From: JAZLIC01 sp045617225
Lineage (GTDB): Bacteria > Bacillota > Clostridia > Monoglobales > Monoglobaceae
Direction: 5' to 3'
NCBI GenBank assembly: GCA_045617225.1
Contig: JAZLIC010000111.1
Coordinates: forward strand, 1 to 26,316
Length of the DNA stretch: 26,316 nucleotides
Part shown: piece by piece, positions 6,045 through 14,516 of the stretch
How positions within the stretch are numbered: the stretch's first letter is position 1
How the letters are laid out: each line of letters begins with the position of its first letter
The notes under the pieces: model-generated
The model's database searches: none
Told to the model about the DNA's origin: nothing
The model's input: only the letters and a program-made list of their open reading frames with translations
Translations under genes and position numbers: made by a program

Positions 6045-8234
6045 ATGAGCATTACATACGATGCAAAAAAGAAAGTGTTTCATTTACAGACAAACAAATC
6101 TTCATACATCTTTGGATATTATAAAGAAAATTTCTTAATACATATGTACTATGGAAAAAAACTGACCGATATTTTTGACTTTGAAGATTTTTTGCCAACA
6201 ACGGAGGAAGCAGGCTTTTCAGCATGGGATATAAAAGAAGAACCGATATCATCTGATGTCCTTCCTATGGAATTCCCCTGTTACGGAAGTTGTGACTTAA
6301 AGACGCCGGCATTCCATGCAAAATATGCAGATGGCTCTCAGGTCACTGTGCTTAATTACAAGGAACATAAAATTTATAAAGGAAAGCCAAGCATTGACGG
6401 ACTCCCTTCAACATATGTTGAGGACGAGTCGGAGGCAGACACATTAGAGCTTACACTTACCGACGAGGTAAAAAATATAGATGTAAAGCTTTTCTATACA
6501 GTATTTAATAATTTAGATGTAATCACAAAGAGAGTTGAAATATCTAACGCATCTTCGGAAACGGTGGATATTATCAACGCATACAGTGGCTCGCTTTCAC
6601 TCTTTGAAAATGATAAGTATGAGATGTATCAGCTTAACGGATGTTGGGCAAGAGAAAGACAAATTCATAAATATCCCATAAAGTACGGATTTCAAGGAAT
6701 AGAGAGTAAGCGTAATTCAAGCAGTCATTTCTTCAATCCGTTTTTGGCGATTGCGGAAAAGAATGCTACCGAAACCGTGGGCGAAGTTTTCGGACTCAGT
6801 CTTATATACAGCGGTAATTTCAGCGCTCTTACCGATACAGATAACTACGGTACTGTCAGAGTTTTGATGGGTATAAATCCGTTTGGCTTCGGTTGGAAGC
6901 TGGGACAGGGAGAAAAGTTCTCCACACCTGAACTTGTTATGGTGCGTTCCGGTGAAGGCTTGGGCGAAATGTCAAGAGTATATCACAAACTCTATCGCAC
7001 AAGATTGATACGCGGCAAGTATCGTGACAGTAACCGCCCTGTTTTGATTAACAATTGGGAAGCTACATATTTTGAATTTAATGAGGATAAAATTTTAGAC
7101 ATCGCCAAAAAGGCAAAGGAATGTGATATAGACCTTATGGTTTTGGACGATGGTTGGTTTGGCAAGCGAAACGACGATACAACATCTCTCGGCGATTGGT
7201 TTACAGATAAAAACAAACTGCCTGACGGCGTGGAAAGTTTAGCTAAAAAGGTTGTGAAAAGCGGAATGCAGTTTGGTTTGTGGTTTGAGCCTGAAATGAT
7301 TTCCGTTGAAAGTGAGCTTTACAAAAAGCACCCTGACTGGATGATACAGATTAAGGGCAGAAAAGCGAGTGAAAGCAGACATCAGCATATCCTTGATTTG
7401 TCAAATCCTGAGGTTGCGGACTTTGTTTATGACAGTTTGGCAAATATACTTAGCAAGGCTCCCATTACTTATGTGAAATGGGATTATAACAGAAATACGA
7501 CAGAGAGCGGCTCTATGTATTTAGACTCAGAGCATCAGCAAGAGCTTTCGCATAGATATTACCTTAACTTCTACAAGGTTATGGAAAGGCTGACGACTGA
7601 TTTTCCTGATGTTTTGTTTGAGGGATGCAGTGGCGGCGGCGGCAGATTTGACCCCGGAATGCTTGCTTACTTCCCACAATATTGGACAAGTGACGACTCC
7701 GACGCTATCGAGAGAATTTATATCCAGTACGGTACGAGTATGTGTTATCCTTCAAGTGCAATGGGTGCGCATATATCTGCGGTACCGAATCATCAGGTGC
7801 ACAGAGTTACATCGCTTGACCTTAGAGGAAATGTTGCTATGGCAGGACAGTTCGGTTATGAGCTTGACCTTAACACATTGACAGATGAGGAAATAGAAAA
7901 AGTAAAAGAGCAGGTTAAAACTTATAAGAAGATTAGGAATACAATACAACAAGGTGATATGTACAGACTTGCATCACCGTTTGAGAATGACCATATGGCT
8001 TGGAACTTTGTCTCCGAAGATAAGTCAAAAGCGGTATTGTTCTATTATACGGTGCGAGGCAGAATGTTAAACGGTGTACATAGAATTAAAATGGGCGGCC
8101 TTGATACAGATGCCAAGTATAAGGATGTAAACAGCAGCAAGGTATATTCTGCAGAAAGTCTTATGAACGTAGGACTTCCGTTTACAGATAGCGAAGACGG
8201 TGCGTCTGAAATGATTGTTTTAGAAAAAGTATAA
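6045..8234 (+). CDS. Alpha-galactosidase, GH36
   Basis: This 729-aa enzyme is a full-length bacterial GH36 alpha-galactosidase, removing terminal alpha-galactose from raffinose-type or galactomannan oligosaccharides with retention. Order of domains: N-terminal beta-sandwich (about 1-330), TIM barrel, small C-terminal beta domain. Signature segments include NNWEATYFEF, LDDGWFGKR, GLWFEPEM and EGCSGGGGRFDPG. The nucleophile is Asp480 (YVKWDYNR) and the predicted acid/base Asp550 (TSDDSDAIER); their 70-residue separation equals that of the characterised Geobacillus enzyme. It has no signal peptide, so it acts on imported sugars. AGGAGGTG precedes ATG. It is third in the glycosidase operon, directly before the GH130 phosphorylase. 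Confidence 0.95.
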   Translation: MSITYDAKKKVFHLQTNKSSYIFGYYKENFLIHMYYGKKLTDIFDFEDFLPTTEEAGFSAWDIKEEPISSDVLPMEFPCYGSCDLKTPAFHAKYADGSQVTVLNYKEHKIYKGKPSIDGLPSTYVEDESEADTLELTLTDEVKNIDVKLFYTVFNNLDVITKRVEISNASSETVDIINAYSGSLSLFENDKYEMYQLNGCWARERQIHKYPIKYGFQGIESKRNSSSHFFNPFLAIAEKNATETVGEVFGLSLIYSGNFSALTDTDNYGTVRVLMGINPFGFGWKLGQGEKFSTPELVMVRSGEGLGEMSRVYHKLYRTRLIRGKYRDSNRPVLINNWEATYFEFNEDKILDIAKKAKECDIDLMVLDDGWFGKRNDDTTSLGDWFTDKNKLPDGVESLAKKVVKSGMQFGLWFEPEMISVESELYKKHPDWMIQIKGRKASESRHQHILDLSNPEVADFVYDSLANILSKAPITYVKWDYNRNTTESGSMYLDSEHQQELSHRYYLNFYKVMERLTTDFPDVLFEGCSGGGGRFDPGMLAYFPQYWTSDDSDAIERIYIQYGTSMCYPSSAMGAHISAVPNHQVHRVTSLDLRGNVAMAGQFGYELDLNTLTDEEIEKVKEQVKTYKKIRNTIQQGDMYRLASPFENDHMAWNFVSEDKSKAVLFYYTVRGRMLNGVHRIKMGGLDTDAKYKDVNSSKVYSAESLMNVGLPFTDSEDGASEMIVLEKV

Positions 8235-8259
8235 ATTTACTATAGGAGGAGAAAAGGAA

Positions 8260-9426
8260 ATGAGAGAGTATTTTGACCAGAGGGTTGCGGAAGTAACCAA
8301 AAATCACGAAGAGGTAATAAACAGAAAGAATGAGAAGAAGTTTAGTGTAAACGGCGTATTTAACAGATACAAATATCCGTGCCTTATGCGTGAAGATGTT
8401 CCGCTTAATTGGAGATTTGATTATTCATATGAGAGAAATCCAAAGTTCTTAGAGCGTATCAGAGTAAATGCTATTATGAACGCAGGTGCTATTTATTTAG
8501 ACGGAAAGTATGTCCTGGTAGCAAGAATTGAGGGTGAGGACAGAAAGTCATTCTTTGCGGTTGCAGAGAGTGAAAACGGTGTAGATGGCTTTAAGTTCAG
8601 AGAAAAGCCAATCGTTCTCCCTCAGGTTGCCGAGATGGATACCAATGTATATGATATGAGATTAACTCAACACGAGGACGGTTGGATTTACGGCTTGTTC
8701 TGCAGTGAGAGAAAGGATACAACAGTTGATGACACATCATCGGCAGTTGCAAAGTGCGGTATCGTCAGAACAAAGGACTTAAACTCCTGGGAAAGACTTC
8801 CTGACCTTGTATCCGAAAATCAGCAGAGAAATGTATGCGTTCATCCTGAGTTTGTTAACGGTAAATATATGCTCTATACACGCCCGTCAGACGGATTTAT
8901 TGATGTAGGTTCAGGCGGCGGTATCGGTGTTGCTTTTGTTGACAGTATGGAAAATGCTGTTTTAAAAGATGAGAAGATTATTGATGCCAGAACATATCAT
9001 ACAGTTAAGGAAGTTAAGAATGGCGCAGGTGCTCCTCCTATTAAGACAAAGGAAGGCTGGCTCCACGTTGCACACGGTGTAAGAAATCACGCAACAGGTC
9101 TCAGATATGTCCTTTACTGCTTTATGACATCCCTTGAAGACCCTACAAAGGTTATTTACAGACCGGGCGGTTACTTCCTTGCTCCTAAGGGTGCAGAGCG
9201 TGACGGCGATGTATCAGGTTGTATCTTCTCGAACGGTGCAATCGTGGACGATAACGGTGATATGTTTATCTACTACGCATCAAGTGATACAAGACTTCAG
9301 GTAATCTCTACTACTGTTGACAAGATGGTTGATTATTGTATGAATACACCTGAGGACGGACTTAATACTCATGCAAGTGTGGCAACAATTTGCAACCTCA
9401 TTGATAACAATAAGGGATTATTCTAA
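8260..9426 (+). CDS. GH130 subfamily-1-like phosphorylase (4-O-beta-mannosyl-glucose phosphorylase type)
   Basis: This 388-aa cytoplasmic protein reads as a GH130 glycoside phosphorylase of subfamily 1, whose known members split beta-1,4-mannosyl-glucose with phosphate into mannose-1-phosphate and glucose. Evidence: length close to characterised members (about 390 aa), the segment GEDRKSFFAVAESENG (92-107), and NVYDMRLTQHEDGWIYGLF with the conserved general-acid Asp132. The known pathway needs cellobiose 2-epimerase to make the substrate and a phosphomannomutase downstream; neither is in this window. AGGAGG precedes the ATG. Codon choice looks more uniform than in the operon neighbours, suggesting strong expression. 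Activity on another beta-mannoside cannot be excluded. Confidence 0.88.
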   Translation: MREYFDQRVAEVTKNHEEVINRKNEKKFSVNGVFNRYKYPCLMREDVPLNWRFDYSYERNPKFLERIRVNAIMNAGAIYLDGKYVLVARIEGEDRKSFFAVAESENGVDGFKFREKPIVLPQVAEMDTNVYDMRLTQHEDGWIYGLFCSERKDTTVDDTSSAVAKCGIVRTKDLNSWERLPDLVSENQQRNVCVHPEFVNGKYMLYTRPSDGFIDVGSGGGIGVAFVDSMENAVLKDEKIIDARTYHTVKEVKNGAGAPPIKTKEGWLHVAHGVRNHATGLRYVLYCFMTSLEDPTKVIYRPGGYFLAPKGAERDGDVSGCIFSNGAIVDDNGDMFIYYASSDTRLQVISTTVDKMVDYCMNTPEDGLNTHASVATICNLIDNNKGLF

Positions 9427-9466
9427 AATTTACTTTTCAAAACTATAATAAATTAAGGATGGTAAT

Positions 9467-10420
9467 ATGTTAACTATAAAGGATACAAATTCGGATATAA
9501 TTATAAACCACTTTGATACACGAAATATCAAATACGCTTTTCACGATATAGACGGTACACATTCTTTGATTAGAGAATGGCCGCCGGTTATGAGCATCTG
9601 CCTTTATGATGTAATAGTAAACGGCTTGCCGGAGGATTTTGACAGTGCGGCTAATAAGGAGCGGTTGATTAACGCAGCCGGAGAAAAGCCGCTTGAAGAA
9701 ACCGATAGATTTTGCGTTGAGTCTGCCGGACTTTCCGCACTTACCCAAATGGAGTGGGCAATCCGTCGTGGCGTCCAGGAAGGAACGGTTAAAGTGGACT
9801 GCAATATGCAGGTAAATGATGAGATTATCGAAAGAATTTGGGCAGGTAACGAATATAGCGATGACTTGACCGAAACTCCCGAAATGCAGAAGCTCATAGA
9901 AGAAAAGACACCAAGATTATTTAAACTTTATGAGTTGGTGCTTAACGGATACTGCCGTGATAAGAATTTGGAAATAGCAAAGACAAATCCGGATAAGTTT
10001 ATAATCTCAGGCTCTATGGAATTTATGAAGTTCTTAAAAGACAACGGTGTCAAAAACTATTTTGTAACAGGTGCTGTTGTAGAAAAGGGAATGGGAATGC
10101 ACGAGGAGGTTGAAACCTTGGGCTATAAGATAGGAGAAGGTGAGCTTGTCGAAGATATAATCGGTTCAACATGGACGGAAAAACTTCCAAAGGATATGAT
10201 TATGGAAAAGCTTCTTAAAAACCTCGGTGCAGACGGCGAAGAAGTTTTAGTCGTAGGCGATGGCAGAGCGGAAATATCCGCATCTGCAAAAATGGGCGCA
10301 GTTGCAATAAGCAGATTGCCGCTTGAAGCAGAGAAACAAAGAAGCCTTCACAGAGAACTTGGCACAAATATTATTGTTGAGGACTATAAAAACGAAAAGC
10401 TCTTTGATTGCTTTAAGTAA
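9467..10420 (+). CDS. HAD-superfamily phosphatase-like protein
   Basis: This 317-aa protein has HAD motif I HDIDGTHS (Asp27, Asp29), a motif II Thr200 (YFVTGA), a possible motif III Lys241, and motif IV VVGDGRAEI with Asp264 and Glu268 in place of the commoner second Asp. About 150 residues between motifs I and II form an inserted helical cap. Motif I retains both Asp, so phosphatase activity is expected; a phosphomutase is possible. I recall a bacterial HAD group with a GDGxxEI motif encoded near sugar-phosphate genes, but could not check this. It starts 40 bases after the GH130 gene with AAGGATGG upstream and closes the operon. Dephosphorylating a sugar phosphate made by this locus is a guess. 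Confidence 0.78.
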   Translation: MLTIKDTNSDIIINHFDTRNIKYAFHDIDGTHSLIREWPPVMSICLYDVIVNGLPEDFDSAANKERLINAAGEKPLEETDRFCVESAGLSALTQMEWAIRRGVQEGTVKVDCNMQVNDEIIERIWAGNEYSDDLTETPEMQKLIEEKTPRLFKLYELVLNGYCRDKNLEIAKTNPDKFIISGSMEFMKFLKDNGVKNYFVTGAVVEKGMGMHEEVETLGYKIGEGELVEDIIGSTWTEKLPKDMIMEKLLKNLGADGEEVLVVGDGRAEISASAKMGAVAISRLPLEAEKQRSLHRELGTNIIVEDYKNEKLFDCFK

Positions 10421-10427
10421 AAAAATA

Positions 10428-10485
10428 CGCTATATTGTGTAAAGCTGATTTGCTTTACACAATATAGCGGTATATATGTTTTTAA
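10428..10485 (+). terminator. Intrinsic terminator of the glycosidase operon
   Basis: An 18-bp perfect stem (10428-10445 with 10452-10469) has a 6-base loop and a T-rich tail (GTATATATGTTTTT). It starts seven bases after the HAD stop codon. Confidence 0.85.
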
Positions 10486-10850
10486 AAGAGAAACTTAAAT
10501 TCACCTTTAAAAAACCGCTTTAAACAGGCGTTTCGGGACTTTTTTAAAATTTACGTGATGAAAAAAGATTCTTGGCTTTTTTAAAAACCTCTATTTGTGC
10601 ATAATATACTACAAAATTATTTTGTTAAATATTTTTTAATGTTATTTTTGTGAAAACTATTGACAAGTAGATATAAAATATGATAATTTGTTATCAGTTA
10701 TGAGAGTATCTATTAAATTTGTGTGTTAAAATTGCACAAATGTCAATTTACAATAAACAAATTATTGATATTTCTTTTTTATATAACTTTAATTCCTTGT
10801 TTAGGAATTTTCAATAAACAATAATGTAAAACGAAGGGTGGAGTTTATGT
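10486..10850 (+). other. AT-rich intergenic region upstream of the ABC importer
   Basis: No credible gene is seen here on either strand. The first part (10486-10600) has GC-richer islands between A/T runs (ACCGC, CAGGCGTTTCGGG) that could form small weak hairpins. After the promoter at 10660 comes an untranslated leader of about 155 bases with an imperfect inverted repeat (ATTTGTG at 10717-10723, CACAAAT at 10735-10741), a small hairpin around ATTCCTTG/GGAAT (10790-10809), and CAATAAACAA twice (from 10751 and 10812). These could be regulator sites or leader RNA structure. No known riboswitch class was recognised. Confidence 0.5.
10660..10687 (+). promoter_or_regulatory. Predicted promoter of the ABC importer operon
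   Basis: A perfect -35 TTGACA (10660-10665), a 16-base spacer and GATAAT (10682-10687) lie about 165 bases before the first permease start. This implies a long 5' leader. Confidence 0.65.
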
Positions 10851-11822
10851 ATGGCAACCGGCAACACAGTTGTGAAAAAGAAGAAGTATAATGGCTTTAA
10901 GGATTTTATGACAAAGAATAAATCGCAATTTCCGCTTTTTGGAATGTCCATTCCTGCGATAGTAATTGTATTTATGTTTGCATATATGCCGATGTTTGGT
11001 ATCATTATCGCTTTTAAAGACTTTAATGTGCGTGATGGTATATTCGGCAGTCCGTGGAGCGGTTTTGCAAACTTTTCTTATTTGTTTAAGTCAAACGATG
11101 CGGCATTGATGCTCAGAAATACGCTTGGATACAATTTCACATTTCTTGTTTTAGGTACAGTATTCAACTTAGCACTTGCAATATTCATCAGTTTGCTTAG
11201 AGGAAAGTGGAATAAAAAGATTTATCAGACGATTTACATAATGCCTTACTTCTTATCAATGGTTATTATCAGTTATCTTGTTTTATCACTCCTCAGTATG
11301 GAAAACGGTTTCTTAAACAGAGCGGTTCTTCCGGCACTTGGGTTAAAGCCGGTAAACTGGTATACGGAAAAAGCGCCTTGGCCGTATATACTTCCCATCA
11401 TAAACTTCTGGAAGTGGACGGGATATTCTTCAATAATGTATACTGCGGCTATTGCAGGTATTGATACACAGCTTTACGAAGCGGCATCAATCGACGGAGC
11501 GACACTTCCGCAGCAGATATGGCATATTACATTGCCGGCACTCAGAACCTTGATATGTATCAGCTTGATTACACAGGTTGGTAACATTTTAGGCGGTGAC
11601 TTCGGTCTGTTCTATCAGGTGCCGATGAACTCCGGCGCAATTAAAGATGTTACAACAACTCTCCCTGTATACATATTTAAAAACCTGACATCAGGTTCTG
11701 CTGATACATTGGGACTTGCATCGTCAACTGCATTCTTAAATTCAGTATTTGGATGCATACTGGTAGTTATCGCAAATACGATTACCGATAAGTTAAGCGG
11801 CGGCGAAAGTTCATTGTTCTAA
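10851..11822 (+). CDS. Sugar ABC transporter permease, LplB type
   Basis: This 323-aa integral membrane protein is the first permease of a carbohydrate uptake ABC transporter. After a Lys-rich cytoplasmic N-terminus come hydrophobic segments from about residue 28 (PLFGMSIPAIVIVFMFAYM). The cytoplasmic EAA loop that docks the ATPase reads YEAASIDGATLPQQIWHITLP. The opening segment with FGIIIAFKDFN is typical of LplB-type polysaccharide/oligosaccharide importers (CUT1 class). An earlier ATG at 10847 is in another frame and closes quickly; the 10851 start has AAGGGTGGAG upstream. It is followed after 15 bases by the partner permease. Confidence 0.93.
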   Translation: MATGNTVVKKKKYNGFKDFMTKNKSQFPLFGMSIPAIVIVFMFAYMPMFGIIIAFKDFNVRDGIFGSPWSGFANFSYLFKSNDAALMLRNTLGYNFTFLVLGTVFNLALAIFISLLRGKWNKKIYQTIYIMPYFLSMVIISYLVLSLLSMENGFLNRAVLPALGLKPVNWYTEKAPWPYILPIINFWKWTGYSSIMYTAAIAGIDTQLYEAASIDGATLPQQIWHITLPALRTLICISLITQVGNILGGDFGLFYQVPMNSGAIKDVTTTLPVYIFKNLTSGSADTLGLASSTAFLNSVFGCILVVIANTITDKLSGGESSLF

Positions 11823-11837
11823 GGAGGAGAGAGTTTA

Positions 11838-12722
11838 ATGATTGCGGGAAAGAAATTTAATGTAGTTTTAAACGTAATATTTATTATAATGGCACTTGTT
11901 TGTATATTTCCGATACTTCTCACACTTAGTATCTCTCTTACAAGTACAAGGTCTATTGTAGAGAACGGTTATGCACTTTGGCCGGCAGAATTCAGCTTTG
12001 ATGCGTACAAGTACATATTTATTGATGCAACAAAGATTTTAAGGGCATATGGCGTTACAATATTTAACTCGGTAGTAGGTACAATCATTTCGGTAGTGGT
12101 TATGTCGCATGTTGCTTATCCTTTATCGAGGTCTGATTTTAAGCTCAGGATGCCTATTACATACTTTATATTGTTTACGATGTTATTTAACGGCGGTCAG
12201 GTTGCAAGCTATATGGTAATCACAAGATTTTATCATTTGCAGAACACCATCTGGGTTATGATTCTTCCTATATTGGTTAGTCCGTGGAATATCGTAATCC
12301 TCAGAACATTCTTTAAGACAGGTGTTCCGCTTGCTATTATAGAGTCAGGTAAGCTTGACGGTGCAAGTGAGCTTAGGATTTTATGGCAGTTGGTATTCCC
12401 GATTGCACTCCCTGCACTTGCTACCATCTCTTTGTTCCAGCTTTTGATGTATTGGAACGAATGGAACTTACCGCTTCTCTATATCACAAATCACAACCTC
12501 TATAATTTGCAGTTCCTGCTTCAACAGATGATGCAGAATATTCAGCAGATTAACGAAAATCCTGAATTTGCGGCACAGGCTACCGCAATGATGAAGGAGC
12601 TTCCGACAGAAGGTGCGCGTATGGCACTCTGTTTTGTGGCAATGGGTCCAATCCTTGTTGTTTACCCATTCTTCCAGAAGTACTTTATCCAGGGACTTAC
12701 AGTAGGTTCAGTTAAAGAGTAA
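11838..12722 (+). CDS. Sugar ABC transporter permease, YtcP type
   Basis: This 294-aa integral membrane protein is the second permease of the importer. It begins with a hydrophobic segment (VVLNVIFIIMALVCIFPILL), has the typical LSISLTS region after the first helix, and an EAA loop ESGKLDGASELRILWQLVFP, in which Ser replaces the usual first Ala. It ends in FFQKYFIQGLTVGSVKE, the common C-terminus of YtcP-like permeases. AAGGAGGAGAG precedes the start, and the lipoprotein gene follows. The set has no ATPase gene; such importers commonly share a general MsmX-type ATPase encoded elsewhere. Confidence 0.93.
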   Translation: MIAGKKFNVVLNVIFIIMALVCIFPILLTLSISLTSTRSIVENGYALWPAEFSFDAYKYIFIDATKILRAYGVTIFNSVVGTIISVVVMSHVAYPLSRSDFKLRMPITYFILFTMLFNGGQVASYMVITRFYHLQNTIWVMILPILVSPWNIVILRTFFKTGVPLAIIESGKLDGASELRILWQLVFPIALPALATISLFQLLMYWNEWNLPLLYITNHNLYNLQFLLQQMMQNIQQINENPEFAAQATAMMKELPTEGARMALCFVAMGPILVVYPFFQKYFIQGLTVGSVKE

Positions 12723-12760
12723 AAAAAATAAAAAAATATATAAAAAAGGTGGTAAAAGTT

Positions 12761-14233
12761 ATGAAAAGATTTTTAGCCGGATTTTTAATGGTAGTAATGC
12801 TTTGCGGATTATTTACCGCATGTGGTGGCAGTAATGAAACTGCTATGGAAGATCCAAACAAGGTTCCGGAAGATCCGTACGAGATCCAGTGGTACATTAT
12901 GGCTGACGCACAGAACGATGTAGCAAGTGTAGAAGCAGCTCTTAATGAGTACTTAAAGGATAAGATTAACGCTACGGTTAAGATGATTTGCCTTCCGAGT
13001 GCACAGTACACATCAAAGTTGTCTACAATGATTAACACAGGCGAATACTTCGATATGGCATTCGTTGCAAGATGGGCACTTGATTATGTTGGTAACTCAA
13101 GAAAAGGTGCATTCTTTGATTTGACAGATTACACCAACACATACTTAAAGGATATCTCCGGTGAAATCGGTGATGACCTTCTCAGATATTCTTATGTAGA
13201 CGGCAGACTCTATGCACTTCCTGTATACAAGGAAATGGCACAGCAGTACGGTTGGGTTTACAGAAAGGATATTGCTGACAAGTATGATATTGATATGAGC
13301 CAGTATAAGACATTTGAGGACTTAAAGCCTGTACTCGAAAAGATTAAGGCAAATGAGCCTGATATGAAGTATCCTATCGACTGGGCATACGGTAGCGGTG
13401 ATCCTGTAAGCTTAGTTAGAACTACAAACAACATCTTCATAGATGGTAGTTATGACAACAAGCCTGTAAACAAGTATGCTACACCTGAATACAAGCAGGC
13501 ATGTGAAACAGCTCGTGAATTCTACAACGAAGGTTTAGTTCGTCCTGATGTACTTACAGCTACTGACCAATTGGCAAGAATGGAAGAAGGTAAGACATTC
13601 GTTATGCTTCAGCCAATCAAGCCGGGCAAGGTAGAAGAATTATTCGGCGACAGCAAGTATGAATTCGCACAGGTAGGTATCGAAGAACCGATTATCGACT
13701 ACTTAGCAGGTACAGGTTCTATGACAGCTGTATCTTCTACAAGTAAGAACCCTGCAAGAGTTATGAGATTTATCAACCTCTTGAACTCTGACCCATATGT
13801 AAAGAACTTAGTAGTATATGGTGTAGAGGGTAAGCACTATAAGAAGATTGACGACAAGACAGTAGAGCCAATCGAAAAGAGCGGTTACGATATGTATGCA
13901 AATTCATGGACACTTGGTAATGTATTCTTGGATTACCTTACCACAAAGGATGATCCTGAGAAGTATGAGAAGCTCAGAGCTTTCAATGAAGAAGCTAAGG
14001 ACTATCCTGTAAACGCATACTTGCCGAGTGAAATCACAGACCCTGCAAAGAAGCAGATTAACACTGAGATTTCTAACACAATCAGCAACTATGAAAAGCA
14101 GTTGGCACTTGGTGCAGTTGATGTAGAGCCTACATTGAATGAGTTCTTGGAAACTCTTGAAAAGGTTGGCTATGCAGAAAGACTTAAGGACCTCGATGAG
14201 GACTATGCTAACTTCTTAAAGAACAATAAATAA
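12761..14233 (+). CDS. Extracellular solute-binding lipoprotein of the ABC importer
   Basis: This 490-aa protein is the substrate-binding component that captures oligosaccharides outside the membrane. It starts with a lipoprotein signal peptide: MKRF, a hydrophobic stretch, then GLFTAC with lipidated Cys21. The body has features of family-1 binding proteins of the LplA type (EIQWYIMAD, WALDY, GWVYRKDIADKY). I chose the ATG at 12761, which has AAAGGTGG upstream; a GTG at 12749 lies inside that site. Codon choice is strongly biased, as expected for the most abundant component. It is third in the transporter operon, 38 bases after the second permease, followed by a hairpin. The bound sugar cannot be read from the sequence. 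Confidence 0.93.
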   Translation: MKRFLAGFLMVVMLCGLFTACGGSNETAMEDPNKVPEDPYEIQWYIMADAQNDVASVEAALNEYLKDKINATVKMICLPSAQYTSKLSTMINTGEYFDMAFVARWALDYVGNSRKGAFFDLTDYTNTYLKDISGEIGDDLLRYSYVDGRLYALPVYKEMAQQYGWVYRKDIADKYDIDMSQYKTFEDLKPVLEKIKANEPDMKYPIDWAYGSGDPVSLVRTTNNIFIDGSYDNKPVNKYATPEYKQACETAREFYNEGLVRPDVLTATDQLARMEEGKTFVMLQPIKPGKVEELFGDSKYEFAQVGIEEPIIDYLAGTGSMTAVSSTSKNPARVMRFINLLNSDPYVKNLVVYGVEGKHYKKIDDKTVEPIEKSGYDMYANSWTLGNVFLDYLTTKDDPEKYEKLRAFNEEAKDYPVNAYLPSEITDPAKKQINTEISNTISNYEKQLALGAVDVEPTLNEFLETLEKVGYAERLKDLDEDYANFLKNNK

Positions 14234-14256
14234 TTAAATCCTTTATTGCAGTAAAA

Positions 14257-14282
14257 CAACCCGGAAAATTCTTTCCGGGTTG
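14257..14282 (+). terminator. Hairpin after the transporter operon
   Basis: An 11-bp GC-rich stem (14257-14267 with 14272-14282) has a 4-base loop and lies 23 bases after the lipoprotein stop. It lacks an immediate T-run, so it may act as an mRNA-stabilising 3' end or a weak terminator together with the next hairpin. Confidence 0.6.
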
Positions 14283-14341
14283 ATACTGCGATTTTGATGT
14301 TATAAAATTGTACTTTAAATACTGAAAAAGAGTACAAAAAA

Positions 14342-14373
14342 AGAAACATCAAGGGGTGACTGTTTCTCTTTTT
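14342..14373 (+). terminator. Second possible terminator upstream of the SLH genes
   Basis: AGAAACA (14342-14348) pairs with TGTTTCT (14361-14367) and is followed by CTTTTT. With the hairpin at 14257 it separates the transporter operon from the surface-protein genes. The remainder of the 283-base gap up to 14516 is AT-rich and holds no gene; I did not find a convincing promoter in it. Confidence 0.45.
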
Positions 14374-14516
14374 GCAATAATATAAAATTATTTTGTGTTG
14401 CAAATACATTATACATTGTTTGATATGTATAGAACAATAGAAGAAACAAGCGGAAATATGGACATTTCGATGAAGTGATTTATTTGAATGTTTGAGTTAA
14501 AAGGGGAAAAGTGTGC

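Noticed and set aside
9444..9449. TATAAT between the GH130 and HAD genes
   Set aside because: It has no acceptable -35 element and lies only 18 bases before the HAD start codon, so it is more likely chance in AT-rich sequence within an operon.
1266..10420. Sulfoquinovose (sulfo-transaldolase) pathway
   Set aside because: A transaldolase and an isomerase are present, but there is no GH31 sulfoquinovosidase or sulfolactaldehyde enzyme, and a sugar kinase is not part of that route.
14404..14433. Possible promoter elements (TTGCAA, TATAGA) before the first SLH gene
   Set aside because: The spacing between them is about 24 bases and no alternative pair fits, so I could not support a promoter.
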